Shown here piece after piece: positions 24,947 to 32,761 of a stretch of DNA of 49,658 bases. The translations under genes were made by a program, and so were the position numbers. Within the stretch, counting starts at the first letter, position 1. Every line of letters starts with the position of its first letter. The notes beneath the pieces were generated by a model, which saw only the letters and a list, made by a program, of their open reading frames with translations, was not told where the DNA came from and ran no database searches. Source of the stretch: a virus; the IMG/VR virus record IMGVR_UViG_3300032217_000827, positions 1-49,658 of that record; one strand, given 5' to 3'.

Positions 24947-25261
24947 ATGGAACAACCAAATAGCAAATTCCCAACTATGGGTACCAGCGCAGCTGCTGGT
25001 GTTAAAAACGCATCAGGCAAGCCACTAAAGGGCAAGCTAGTGCCAAAGAAGAACACCGCTGCAGGCGACCCATACGCGCAGGCAAAGCCTTCTCGTAAGG
25101 TTGTCAAGGGTACAAGTGCTAAGCAGTACGGCATCACCACAAAGATGCCTTCATATGTAGACCCACAGATTGGTCCTACACAGGGTAACGGTAGAATTGT
25201 GCGTTCAGCCATCAACCGTACCCTTCCTAACTTTACTGACGGTATCTCAGACCACAACTAA
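24947..25261 (+). CDS. Basic Lys/Ala/Pro-rich protein, unknown
   Basis: 104 residues with AAGAGG ahead of the ATG. Mostly disordered, rich in Lys, Pro, Gly and Thr, with no clear fold. A similar style recurs in the proteins at 26-30 kb, which could be virion-internal or DNA-binding. Followed by a strong terminator, so probably expressed alone or with the SpoVS-like gene. Confidence 0.6.
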   Translation: MEQPNSKFPTMGTSAAAGVKNASGKPLKGKLVPKKNTAAGDPYAQAKPSRKVVKGTSAKQYGITTKMPSYVDPQIGPTQGNGRIVRSAINRTLPNFTDGISDHN

Positions 25262-25272
25262 AGTTAGCCACA

Positions 25273-25300
25273 AAAAGCCCGCCGAAAGGCGGGTTTTTTT
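25273..25300 (+). terminator. Intrinsic terminator
   Basis: CCCGCC (25278-25283), GAAA loop, GGCGGG (25288-25293), then seven T. Confidence 0.92.
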
Positions 25301-25305
25301 ATGCC

Positions 25306-25334
25306 TTGACAAAGCAAATATTATCGGCAATAAT
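25306..25334 (+). promoter_or_regulatory. Promoter following the terminator
   Basis: TTGACA at 25306-25311, 17 bases, then AATAAT at 25329-25334, about 60 bases ahead of the next start. With the terminator just upstream, this marks a clean operon boundary. Confidence 0.6.
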
Positions 25335-25394
25335 CATGGTGTACCACGACAACATGTGATACAGTACTAATGAACATTAACCGAGAGAAGGAAT

Positions 25395-25637
25395 ATGTTA
25401 CTAGATGAACTAAAGCTATTAGCCAGTAAATCAGCTGTGGATGGCTGTGTGGTAGGCGTCTGGATAAAGAGCCAGGATGCTGAATTCCAGGAAGTATTTG
25501 GAATACTAAAAGATCGACCAAACCTAAACCTAACTGAGACGTTAGCCCTGATTAAAAAGTACCATCCAGAAATCCCATTTAAGCGTACGTCATTTACGTA
25601 CCACATGAGAGGAACATGCACTTGTCCGACAGCTTAG
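25395..25637 (+). CDS. Small unknown protein, possibly DNA-binding
   Basis: 80 residues with AGAAGGAA ahead of the ATG. Helical: LTETLALIKKYHPEIPFKRTSFTYHMRG could be a helix-turn-helix. It ends in CTCPTA. Overlaps the phosphoesterase gene by 22 bases. Confidence 0.55.
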   Translation: MLLDELKLLASKSAVDGCVVGVWIKSQDAEFQEVFGILKDRPNLNLTETLALIKKYHPEIPFKRTSFTYHMRGTCTCPTA

Positions 25638-26632
25638 CCAAAGAATTAGCAAAACTTCTAAAAGAAGACCCAATTAAACCATTTCCGTTAATGCAGGCGC
25701 AGAAGATGACAATTAAGCCATCAACTATTGTCAAGCCTAAAAAGGGAAAGAACGATTGGAAACTGGCGGCCTTGCTGCCGGATACTCAAATCGGATATCG
25801 TGTATATGAGGATGGGACAGTAATTGAGTTCCATTCAGAAAAGGCAATTGATATTGCCCTACAGATTCTAAATTATGCGCACCAGCAGTTTGGCGTGGAC
25901 ACTGTGGTAAACCTAGGAGACACCCTAGACCTACCAGCACAGAGCCGACACCATCAGGAGATTGCGTTTCAAAACTCAACTAACCTGGCTATTCAACGTG
26001 GATACGAGTACCTAGCCGCACAACGTGCAACCGTGCCAGATGCAGAAATTGTATTCCTAGAAGGTAACCACGACTGCCGTATATATAAGTATTTAGCAGA
26101 GAACGCCCCAGCCGTGTCAAATATGCGTCAGGCAGGAACTACCCCAAGTGATTGGCCAGTAAACAGCCTCCCACACCTACTACGTATGGACGAGCTAAAC
26201 ATCAACTATGCTAGCGGGTACCCAGCGGGCGAATACTGGTTGAACGAGAACCTACGCTGCATCCATGGTGACCGGGTTAATTCAAGCGGTAGCACAGCTA
26301 TGAAGTATATTAATTCAAATCACCACGTTTCCGTAATTTATGGGCACATTCACCGAATTGAAATGCTGTACCACACTAACCACACAAGCACTGGCCCAGG
26401 TAGAAACGCTGCGTTTAGCCCTGGATGTCTATGCCGTGTAGATGGTTCGGTACCTAGCGTTAAGGGCGGAATTACTCCTAATGAAAAGCCAGTTAAATAC
26501 TGGGAGAACTGGCAACAGGGCGTTGGATTTGCGTGGTATAAAGACACAGGCGAATTTACCCTATTATCAGTGCCAATTCTAGATGACTGGGCAGTATTTA
26601 TGGGACAAGAGTTTAGAACTAAATTAGCTTAA
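25616..26632 (+). CDS. Calcineurin-like metallophosphoesterase
   Basis: 338 residues. The metal-site motifs are in order: ALLPDTQIG near 53, VNLGDTLD near 98, FLEGNHDCR near 146, and YGHIHR near 242, with a His-rich stretch (QSRHHQE) between. Phage members of this superfamily act on DNA ends, cyclic nucleotides or protein phosphates; the substrate is not evident. The N-terminal 45 residues are a Lys/Pro linker. Confidence 0.85.
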   Translation: MHLSDSLAKELAKLLKEDPIKPFPLMQAQKMTIKPSTIVKPKKGKNDWKLAALLPDTQIGYRVYEDGTVIEFHSEKAIDIALQILNYAHQQFGVDTVVNLGDTLDLPAQSRHHQEIAFQNSTNLAIQRGYEYLAAQRATVPDAEIVFLEGNHDCRIYKYLAENAPAVSNMRQAGTTPSDWPVNSLPHLLRMDELNINYASGYPAGEYWLNENLRCIHGDRVNSSGSTAMKYINSNHHVSVIYGHIHRIEMLYHTNHTSTGPGRNAAFSPGCLCRVDGSVPSVKGGITPNEKPVKYWENWQQGVGFAWYKDTGEFTLLSVPILDDWAVFMGQEFRTKLA

Positions 26633-26652
26633 TTAGTGTATAAACTTGTCAT

Positions 26653-27180
26653 ATGGCAAGTGCGCATCAAAATACCCAGAGCTTAGGTGCCGGTGGTATG
26701 TATGGAACCTACACCAATTACGGTGGAGGTGGCGTTGCTGTTGCTCGTTCGGAGCTTGACTACCTACGCATGGGTGTGGGTCGTGAACCGTCTGCAGAAT
26801 ATCCAGATGGTTACTTAGGAACAATTAGAACTCGCCGCGATGACCGTGGTCGCCCTAATAGCGTATCTGAGCAGGTCCTTCACGGCCTAAAAGTACGCCA
26901 AACGCAACGTGGATATCAGCGCGGCGTTCATCGCGGCGAGCGTATTGACCCAGGTGATTATTACTTAGGTCCTGATTTTGCACCAGATAGAGGAATCAAA
27001 CGTCAAATGGCAGCCGCTCGTAAAGGTGTTCCAGTAAAGCGTTTTGCACCAGCTTTCTCGTTAGCACCCGCGCCTCACCTAGTAAACGACGGTAAGGCAA
27101 ATACACGTTCTAGTAGTCCACTAGAAATGAACAATAACCGCAAGTCACAACTTCGCGGCCTATCACCCCAATGGAGATAA
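26653..27180 (+). CDS. Gly/Arg-rich protein, possible virion component
   Basis: 175 residues. The start is preceded by GTGTATAAACTT, possibly a -10. Low complexity: a Gly/Tyr-rich N terminus, then a basic region (RTRRDDRGRP, RQTQRGYQRGVHRGER) and a disordered C terminus. Together with the next seven genes it looks like a block of disordered proteins of similar style. Function unknown. Confidence 0.55.
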   Translation: MASAHQNTQSLGAGGMYGTYTNYGGGGVAVARSELDYLRMGVGREPSAEYPDGYLGTIRTRRDDRGRPNSVSEQVLHGLKVRQTQRGYQRGVHRGERIDPGDYYLGPDFAPDRGIKRQMAAARKGVPVKRFAPAFSLAPAPHLVNDGKANTRSSSPLEMNNNRKSQLRGLSPQWR

Positions 27181-27184
27181 ATAA

Positions 27185-27856
27185 ATGACAGATAGTACGC
27201 CACTACCAGACGGTTTTAATAACATCACAGAGTCTAGAAGATCAAATTTTTCAACGGGTGCTAAAGACGCAACTAATAACTGGGATGCAACTGTTGCCGG
27301 AGTTACTGATTTAGCAAAGAACGACAATGTTCATACTGCCGGATATTTTGTACCAGGTCTTGGGACCGCAATGCTTGCTGAAGACTCTTATCACGATTTT
27401 GAAAAAGGTGATTGGGGAAGCGGTTTAGTTAATCTAGGCCTTGCTGGGCTTAACTTAGTACCCCTTGGTTCAGTAGTTGGTGGAATAGCAAAGGGAGCTA
27501 AAGCAGTTACTAAAATTGGTGCTAAAGCACTTCCAAAAGCAATTGTTAAAAAAGCACCTAAAAATCTATATCCTAACTTAAAAGATTTTAAAGGCAAGCC
27601 TATAAAAACTAAAGATATTGACCCAGAAGCAAAAAATGTATTTGGTAAACCAAAATTTACTGGACTTGGGAAACCGCCAAAAGTAAAAGTGCCAAAAGTT
27701 AATAAAGGCGGTTTTTTTAAAGGAGCAGCTACAGGCTATCTTGCGAATGAGGCACTAGATGCGCTTTCGGGTGGCAGTGTTGATGGAGTAACTGACAGAC
27801 AACTAAGTGCTGCAGTATCCAGAGCAACAGCTTTTAAAGAAGGTGCATCAAACTAA
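27185..27856 (+). CDS. Gly/Ala-rich, membrane-active-looking protein
   Basis: 223 residues. Residues about 55-115 hold a hydrophobic Gly/Ala/Leu segment (LVNLGLAGLNLVPLGSVVGG). A similar segment stands before toxin domains in polymorphic toxins and inside some phage virion proteins. The second half is Lys/Pro-rich (KPPKVKVPKVNK) and basic. No enzyme motif. It could be an injected internal virion protein. Confidence 0.55.
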   Translation: MTDSTPLPDGFNNITESRRSNFSTGAKDATNNWDATVAGVTDLAKNDNVHTAGYFVPGLGTAMLAEDSYHDFEKGDWGSGLVNLGLAGLNLVPLGSVVGGIAKGAKAVTKIGAKALPKAIVKKAPKNLYPNLKDFKGKPIKTKDIDPEAKNVFGKPKFTGLGKPPKVKVPKVNKGGFFKGAATGYLANEALDALSGGSVDGVTDRQLSAAVSRATAFKEGASN

Positions 27857-28212
27857 TGCCTAATACTCCAAATGGTAAATACGGATTTAGGGCGTGGGAT
27901 AAGCCAATAGGCGTACCGACAGAGGCAGCTATGCCTCCGCAAGCATATATTGGCCCATTTGCCAGCAATAGCGAGCGTATGTTATCCCAGGCAATGGCAA
28001 TTAATACAATGTCTGGACCAGAAATCCAAGATTTAGTACGTCCGCCAATGCCGCAAGTAAAGCTATTTCCTAATAGATTTGGTTACGAGACCTCGGAATA
28101 TGGCATTAAAGATATAGTAGAACTATCTGGCCGAATTCAACAGCGTGTTGATTTCTCAGGAGCAGCTACAACTACAGAATCAACCAGCAGAAACGCACTA
28201 GGAAATACATAA
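27856..28212 (+). CDS. Unknown protein of the disordered-protein block
   Basis: 118 residues, coupled by TAATG to both neighbours. Pro/Met/Gly-rich start, then a short helical part (ERMLSQAMAINTMSGPEIQDLV) and a Ser/Thr-rich end. No family seen. Confidence 0.55.
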   Translation: MPNTPNGKYGFRAWDKPIGVPTEAAMPPQAYIGPFASNSERMLSQAMAINTMSGPEIQDLVRPPMPQVKLFPNRFGYETSEYGIKDIVELSGRIQQRVDFSGAATTTESTSRNALGNT

Positions 28213-28421
28213 TGGACCTTAGTTCTATTGACCCTGATGGCGAAGGAACAGCATTTCCTACACCATACCCAGCGGATGTTAATCGCACCAGTTATAATGG
28301 TGATAAAGGTTGTACCAGCTGCGGATTGATTTTAAACCCAGTTCAAGCCCTTAACTCGGATATTTGTCCGTCTTGTTCAAGACGCAAAGCGGCAAAACAA
28401 ATCGCCAATAAGATGGCGTAA
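28212..28421 (+). CDS. Small zinc-ribbon protein
   Basis: 69 residues with CTSC near 32 and CPSC near 52, followed by a basic helix (RRKAAKQIANKMA). A four-cysteine ribbon with a basic tail usually binds nucleic acid or protein. Function unknown. Confidence 0.65.
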   Translation: MDLSSIDPDGEGTAFPTPYPADVNRTSYNGDKGCTSCGLILNPVQALNSDICPSCSRRKAAKQIANKMA

Positions 28422-28431
28422 GGAGATAACC

Positions 28432-28638
28432 ATGGCAGTAAATGAGTCACGTTCACTGAACGAAAGCCTAGATAAAGGCGCAACTGACGGCAAGTACAAG
28501 AAGCGTCGCCCAAACACCGAAGTTGCCCCAGGTATGGGTGACCAGAATGTTATTAAAAACCGTGCGGGTCTACACCCATACATGAACTACGGTTTCGTTA
28601 ACAGCGAAGACCCAAATAAGGTAGTTCCAGGGAAGTAA
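28432..28638 (+). CDS. Small polar protein, unknown
   Basis: 68 residues with AAGGAG ahead. Charged N terminus, Lys/Arg-rich middle (GKYKKRRPNTEV), disordered end. Same style as its neighbours; no family. Confidence 0.55.
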   Translation: MAVNESRSLNESLDKGATDGKYKKRRPNTEVAPGMGDQNVIKNRAGLHPYMNYGFVNSEDPNKVVPGK

Positions 28639-28640
28639 TC

Positions 28641-28994
28641 ATGCTACCAGATAATTCACAATTCCCCAACCCTAACCCGCCTAGACCGCCTGGTGCACCT
28701 GCGCCTGTTGGCACTATCAATCCAGTAAATCCTAATATGCCATTAAAACCTCCAATGACCCGCCCTACTAGGCCAGTAAATAAGATTAGGGACAATTTGC
28801 AAAAAAACGGCACAGGCACAACCACGCCAAATAAACCTCCTGTAAGCCCGCCTAGAACTAAAGGCGGTACAGGTACCTCACCCAAGCCAGGTAGCGATAA
28901 AGTTACTTTGCCTATGAGACCTGGATATAAACCAGAATACTCAACCTTACCTTACAATAAAAATAATTCTAAAAAGTTAGGCCGCGGCTTTTAA
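28641..28994 (+). CDS. Pro-rich disordered protein
   Basis: 117 residues, about a fifth Pro, with Asn-Pro and Thr-Pro runs and a basic C terminus (NNSKKLGRGF). No folded domain is evident. Possibly a linker-like virion or scaffold-associated protein; unproven. Confidence 0.55.
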   Translation: MLPDNSQFPNPNPPRPPGAPAPVGTINPVNPNMPLKPPMTRPTRPVNKIRDNLQKNGTGTTTPNKPPVSPPRTKGGTGTSPKPGSDKVTLPMRPGYKPEYSTLPYNKNNSKKLGRGF

Positions 28995-29057
28995 TTAAGC
29001 ATTAAATTTACCTTTTTAACCTTTAAACTAAAATAAACTATAAAGAAAGAAGCAGAA

Positions 29058-29486
29058 ATGCCTTTATTCAATGACCGTAGAAACACCAACCCAGCTACAG
29101 ATATCGCTGACCCACGTGACCCAAGCGCTGCGCTTCCTCAAAATAAAAACAAGCGAGATGTCATGAACTACACGACTCCAAAGGGATATATCGGAGGAGC
29201 TAATATGTATGGGTCAACTTATCCAAAAGCTACCGGTAATGGTTCAAGATATGCTGAAGATATGGCCAATATTAATTCCGGCCTTACTACACGTGCTGGT
29301 CGTGGGGATGCCGCCAAGCGTCCGGGTGATAAAAACGGTCAAGCTTACTATGACAAGCAGTATGGTGTTGACGCCGCTTACCAAAAGTCTTGGATTAACA
29401 AAGGTGCAGCCGCAAGTCAGCGCATGAATCAGTCTAAAAAATGGAGTGACAATCCACTTGCAAAAAAGTACGATTCTGGTAAGTAA
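29058..29486 (+). CDS. MPLFNDRRN-family protein 1
   Basis: 142 residues. It opens with MPLFNDRRNTNPATDI, nearly the same as the opening of the next gene, and then diverges. The remainder is polar, Gly/Asn/Lys-rich and disordered. A shared N terminus on different bodies suggests a common sorting or interaction signal. Confidence 0.6.
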   Translation: MPLFNDRRNTNPATDIADPRDPSAALPQNKNKRDVMNYTTPKGYIGGANMYGSTYPKATGNGSRYAEDMANINSGLTTRAGRGDAAKRPGDKNGQAYYDKQYGVDAAYQKSWINKGAAASQRMNQSKKWSDNPLAKKYDSGK

Positions 29487-29505
29487 TAAAAAAACTTAGG
29501 TAAAA

Positions 29506-30294
29506 ATGCCTTTATTCAATGACCGTAGAAATGACGGGCCAGCTGAGGATATCCCTACTATTCCCACGTCTGTAGGCCCTCGTAAAGATTATGGGCCTTC
29601 ACCGTTTGAAGGTAATCACTTTAGCGGAATGTCAAGTAATCCATTATCCCCAGTAAACAACCCATTATCACCTAGTTTTACTGGAACTAAAACTAAAAAC
29701 AAAGACGGTTCATATACTGTATTAAACAAGGGTGAAAAGCCACCTAAGCCAGCTGCCCCTGTAAATAAATACACAGAGCAAAATAATGATTTAACTAATA
29801 GGTATGTTACTAGGGGAAGACAGTTTGGTGTTCCATCAAGTTTTTCTACAAAAATTAATACACTAGACGGTTTGATAAAAAAAGTTGGTCCTGATAGCCC
29901 TCGTTACCCTCAACTAATTGGAGCTAAAGCTCGTCAAGTTGCTGGATACATGAAGACAACTGATAAACCAACTCCTATTTCCAAAGGTATCCCAACAAGA
30001 AATATGCATGACTCTAATTTAGACCGTTCAGGTGACCCATCTAAGCATAAAGCGGCTACACAAAGCGGTCTTGGTGAATTGCTCAAGACTCACCCTGAAG
30101 GGTTTGCTCCAGGAAAAACCCAGGATCAGTATGTAAACGCAGGAGTTAATCCTAATTTAGATACTAGCCATTACAATCCGTATCGTAAACAACAAGTTGC
30201 CCAAGCTAAAACAGACGCAGCTAATCAACTTAGAACCAGAAAATGGGTTATGGGATATGGCGATAACCCGACCCGGGCTAAGAAAACAAAGTAA
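29506..30294 (+). CDS. MPLFNDRRN-family protein 2
   Basis: 262 residues with the same N-terminal tag (MPLFNDRRNDGPAEDI) as the gene just upstream, also identical at DNA level over the first 24 bases or more. The body is rich in Pro, Lys, Asn and Ser; a middle helical region (YVTRGRQFGVPSSFSTKINTL) may fold. Function unknown. Confidence 0.6.
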   Translation: MPLFNDRRNDGPAEDIPTIPTSVGPRKDYGPSPFEGNHFSGMSSNPLSPVNNPLSPSFTGTKTKNKDGSYTVLNKGEKPPKPAAPVNKYTEQNNDLTNRYVTRGRQFGVPSSFSTKINTLDGLIKKVGPDSPRYPQLIGAKARQVAGYMKTTDKPTPISKGIPTRNMHDSNLDRSGDPSKHKAATQSGLGELLKTHPEGFAPGKTQDQYVNAGVNPNLDTSHYNPYRKQQVAQAKTDAANQLRTRKWVMGYGDNPTRAKKTK

Positions 30295-30347
30295 CACACA
30301 AAAGTAATTATGTGATAGGATAAACACCTATCTACTAGGAGCACTAT

Positions 30348-30842
30348 ATGTCTAAAGAAGAGCAAGAGCCGTATTTCCGTTTACTTGTATGTAAGACCTG
30401 TCGTACCATTGACGAGCTTCCTCCTGCCGAGGAAGACCCAGGCGATACCCTTTTAACTATTACAGCAGAACGCCACGGCGAACTGCACTATGGCCGTTTG
30501 TGGAACGTTCCAAAAGCCATCTGGATGACCCCAGCCCTTAAAGAAGATGTTGTAAAGCAACTATCTGGTGGCGAGGGCGAAGGACTAGGTCTGCCTTTCT
30601 ACAATACTCGTATGCAGTTTGCAGAAGACGCTATGTCGTGTTATAGTTTACATCTCCGCCCAAAGGGTCAATGTGCTGATTACAAGTCAGACAAAAAGAA
30701 ACTTTCGGCGGGTACTGAGCAGATGCGTAGGGCCGAAAAGCTAGACGCATACTCAGGTCCAACTATTTATCTGTGCGATTTCTGCCCAGTTAAATCGTTT
30801 AATATGATAAAAACACACGACAAAATAAAAGCATTTGATTAA
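30348..30842 (+). CDS. Cysteine-rich zinc-binding protein, unknown
   Basis: 164 residues, AGGAG ahead, with a GATAGG/CCTATC hairpin in its leader. Cysteine pairs CKTC (near 15-18) and CDFC (near 147-150), plus single cysteines near 98 and 109, suggest two zinc sites at the ends of the chain. No family recognised. Confidence 0.6.
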   Translation: MSKEEQEPYFRLLVCKTCRTIDELPPAEEDPGDTLLTITAERHGELHYGRLWNVPKAIWMTPALKEDVVKQLSGGEGEGLGLPFYNTRMQFAEDAMSCYSLHLRPKGQCADYKSDKKKLSAGTEQMRRAEKLDAYSGPTIYLCDFCPVKSFNMIKTHDKIKAFD

Positions 30843-30853
30843 GGAGCATTAAA

Positions 30854-31150
30854 ATGGCACTTGGAGAACAGACCACACCTACCACCCCAGAAGAAGAAAA
30901 AATCCCTAGATTTGAGACTGGTTTTATTGTGCTTAAGGGCGAAAGCGGAGCTTGGCACGTACTGACAGACCTATCCTCTAAACTAGAGATTGACCGCGAA
31001 GTTACCGTCAATGAAGTAAGAGCAGCCACCACTGAGATTACTTATTCCATTGGCCAGCAGCAGCTAGCTGCCCTAATCCTATCTGCACTTTCACCACAAC
31101 CTGCGGATACAGCCACAGAAGACGAAACTGAGAGTACAATAAAAGAGTAG
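30854..31150 (+). CDS. Unknown small protein
   Basis: 98 residues. A beta-strand core (RFETGFIVLKGESGAWHVL) is followed by a helix (SIGQQQLAALILSAL) and an acidic tail. No family. Likely in the same operon as the next genes. Confidence 0.6.
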   Translation: MALGEQTTPTTPEEEKIPRFETGFIVLKGESGAWHVLTDLSSKLEIDREVTVNEVRAATTEITYSIGQQQLAALILSALSPQPADTATEDETESTIKE

Positions 31151-31174
31151 TCCCTCTCGTTAAGGAGCCCATCA

Positions 31175-31399
31175 ATGTTCGCAGAAATGTCCTGTAAATG
31201 CGGTTCAACCCTGCAACTTGATGGGCTCAACGACACCTTCACTGAGTTTACTACCATTAGATTTTTAGAGGCTCACGTTGGCTGTGGATTTGTAAACCCA
31301 GTTAAAAAAGATGAGCCCGATAGAACCGCCCGTAAAGAATTTGAAATAAGACAACCTAACTGGACTATAGTTCCTGTTGATGACGACGATGAGGATTAA
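31175..31399 (+). CDS. Small Cys-containing acidic protein
   Basis: 74 residues with AAGGAG ahead. CKCG near the N terminus and HVGCGF in the middle may form a metal site; the C terminus is acidic (VDDDDED). The stop directly abuts the GTG of the next gene. Confidence 0.6.
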   Translation: MFAEMSCKCGSTLQLDGLNDTFTEFTTIRFLEAHVGCGFVNPVKKDEPDRTARKEFEIRQPNWTIVPVDDDDED

Positions 31400-32293
31400 G
31401 TGCTAGAACCAGCAGAGACATCATATTTTAGCAAACCTTCTGTTGGACTAGACCCAAGGTTGTTCAAAAACGGAAACCTAAATGGTACAGTCCGTTCAGC
31501 TATTTTGCAGTTGCTATTTAACCATTTAAACAGCAAGTACACAGGCGCAGAATCCTGGTCCCACGTTTGGCTAGCCGGATCCGGAGTTTCGTATCAATGG
31601 GCCGCTAATCGTGACCCAGGCGATTTAGACTGTTTAATTGGAATTGATTACCCTAGATTTAGACAATCAAATACTAGATTTATGGGATTAAGTGACCAAG
31701 AGGTTGCATCAATGCTAAACGAAGAGTTCCGAGAAGATTTACATCCAATCAGCGAAAGATTCCTTGGCGTATTTGAACTTACCTTTTATGTAAACGTGCG
31801 CAGTAATATCGTAGACATTAAACCTTACGCTGCTTATTCAGTCACCGATGACACTTGGACAGTAACTCCAAGTATGGACACTGTTGAGGCTAACCCAGCT
31901 TGGCTAAACGCTGTGGAGAATGACAGACTAATGGCAATTGATATATTGTCAAAATATGTATCCGCTAAGAATAAGTATGAGCAAGCCAGCAATGATGCAA
32001 TCAAAGCAAACGCTAGGTCAGAAATGCGTATGGCTATGTCACAAGGAATAGCTTTTTATGATAGCGTTCATTCAGAGCGGTCTAACGCATTCAGCCCGTC
32101 TGGTGAAGGGTATTCTGATTTCGCTAACTACCGTTGGCAAGCAGGTAAGCAATCTGGAGTTATTCAGTCCCTTCGCAGTTTAAAGAAGGAAATGGATGCC
32201 CAAGACGAAGCACTAAATAAATCAAAATACGGAGTAGATTTGCCAGACGCGAATACATTGATTCGCCGAGCTGCAACTCGTCGCCAATACTAG
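31400..32293 (+). CDS. Nucleotidyltransferase-like protein
   Basis: 297 residues, GTG start directly after the previous stop. AGSGVSYQW, then DPGDLDCLIGID fits the Gly-Ser...Asp-x-Asp core of the pol-beta nucleotidyltransferase fold, with a later Asp in NIVDIKPYAAY as the third metal ligand. The C-terminal half is helical. The substrate is unknown: it might adenylate RNA, protein or small molecules. It lies next to a HAD-like gene and a large unknown gene. Confidence 0.62.
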   Translation: MLEPAETSYFSKPSVGLDPRLFKNGNLNGTVRSAILQLLFNHLNSKYTGAESWSHVWLAGSGVSYQWAANRDPGDLDCLIGIDYPRFRQSNTRFMGLSDQEVASMLNEEFREDLHPISERFLGVFELTFYVNVRSNIVDIKPYAAYSVTDDTWTVTPSMDTVEANPAWLNAVENDRLMAIDILSKYVSAKNKYEQASNDAIKANARSEMRMAMSQGIAFYDSVHSERSNAFSPSGEGYSDFANYRWQAGKQSGVIQSLRSLKKEMDAQDEALNKSKYGVDLPDANTLIRRAATRRQY

Positions 32294-32305
32294 AAAGACT
32301 TAATC

Positions 32306-32761
32306 GTGGCAATTGTAATGTTCCTTGACGGAGTATTGCGTTCTGAAAATAAAACGCCAATATATGAGGGTGTTTCCCTATATAAAGCCCTAAATGTTAA
32401 TGGGTTAGTTACCCTCGCCTGTGAAGACCAGGAAGAGGCTAAGCGCTGGTGTAAAGAACATAAACTTACCGAAATTGATGGGTTTATTTCTAATAAAACA
32501 GTTGGTGAATACGAAGATAAAGACTTTCGCAAAATACAGCACCAGCAGGCCTCTGGGCCCCTGCACCTGATAGTCACAGCAGATATGGATTTGGCTGTTA
32601 AATGCCTTGAAAACGGCATTAAAACCCTTTTATGGCTACATCCTGTCTATTTGAGTGCCAAGTTTAGACCAGACGGCAGAGAAGGCCGCAAGAGTTGGGA
32701 TGCTGTCGTTAGTGAACTAGATAGACAGGTACAACTTATGCTAGAGGATGACCGTTTATGA
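32306..32761 (+). CDS. HAD-like protein lacking the usual nucleophile
   Basis: 151 residues, GTG start. AIVMFLDGVL at the N terminus matches HAD motif I (DxDGVL), except that the first, nucleophilic Asp is Phe6 while Asp8 is kept. Later strands (HLIVTADMDLAVKCLENGIKTLLW) fit motif II/III of the fold. If the alignment is right it is a non-catalytic or altered HAD. Overlaps the next gene by four bases. Confidence 0.55.
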   Translation: MAIVMFLDGVLRSENKTPIYEGVSLYKALNVNGLVTLACEDQEEAKRWCKEHKLTEIDGFISNKTVGEYEDKDFRKIQHQQASGPLHLIVTADMDLAVKCLENGIKTLLWLHPVYLSAKFRPDGREGRKSWDAVVSELDRQVQLMLEDDRL

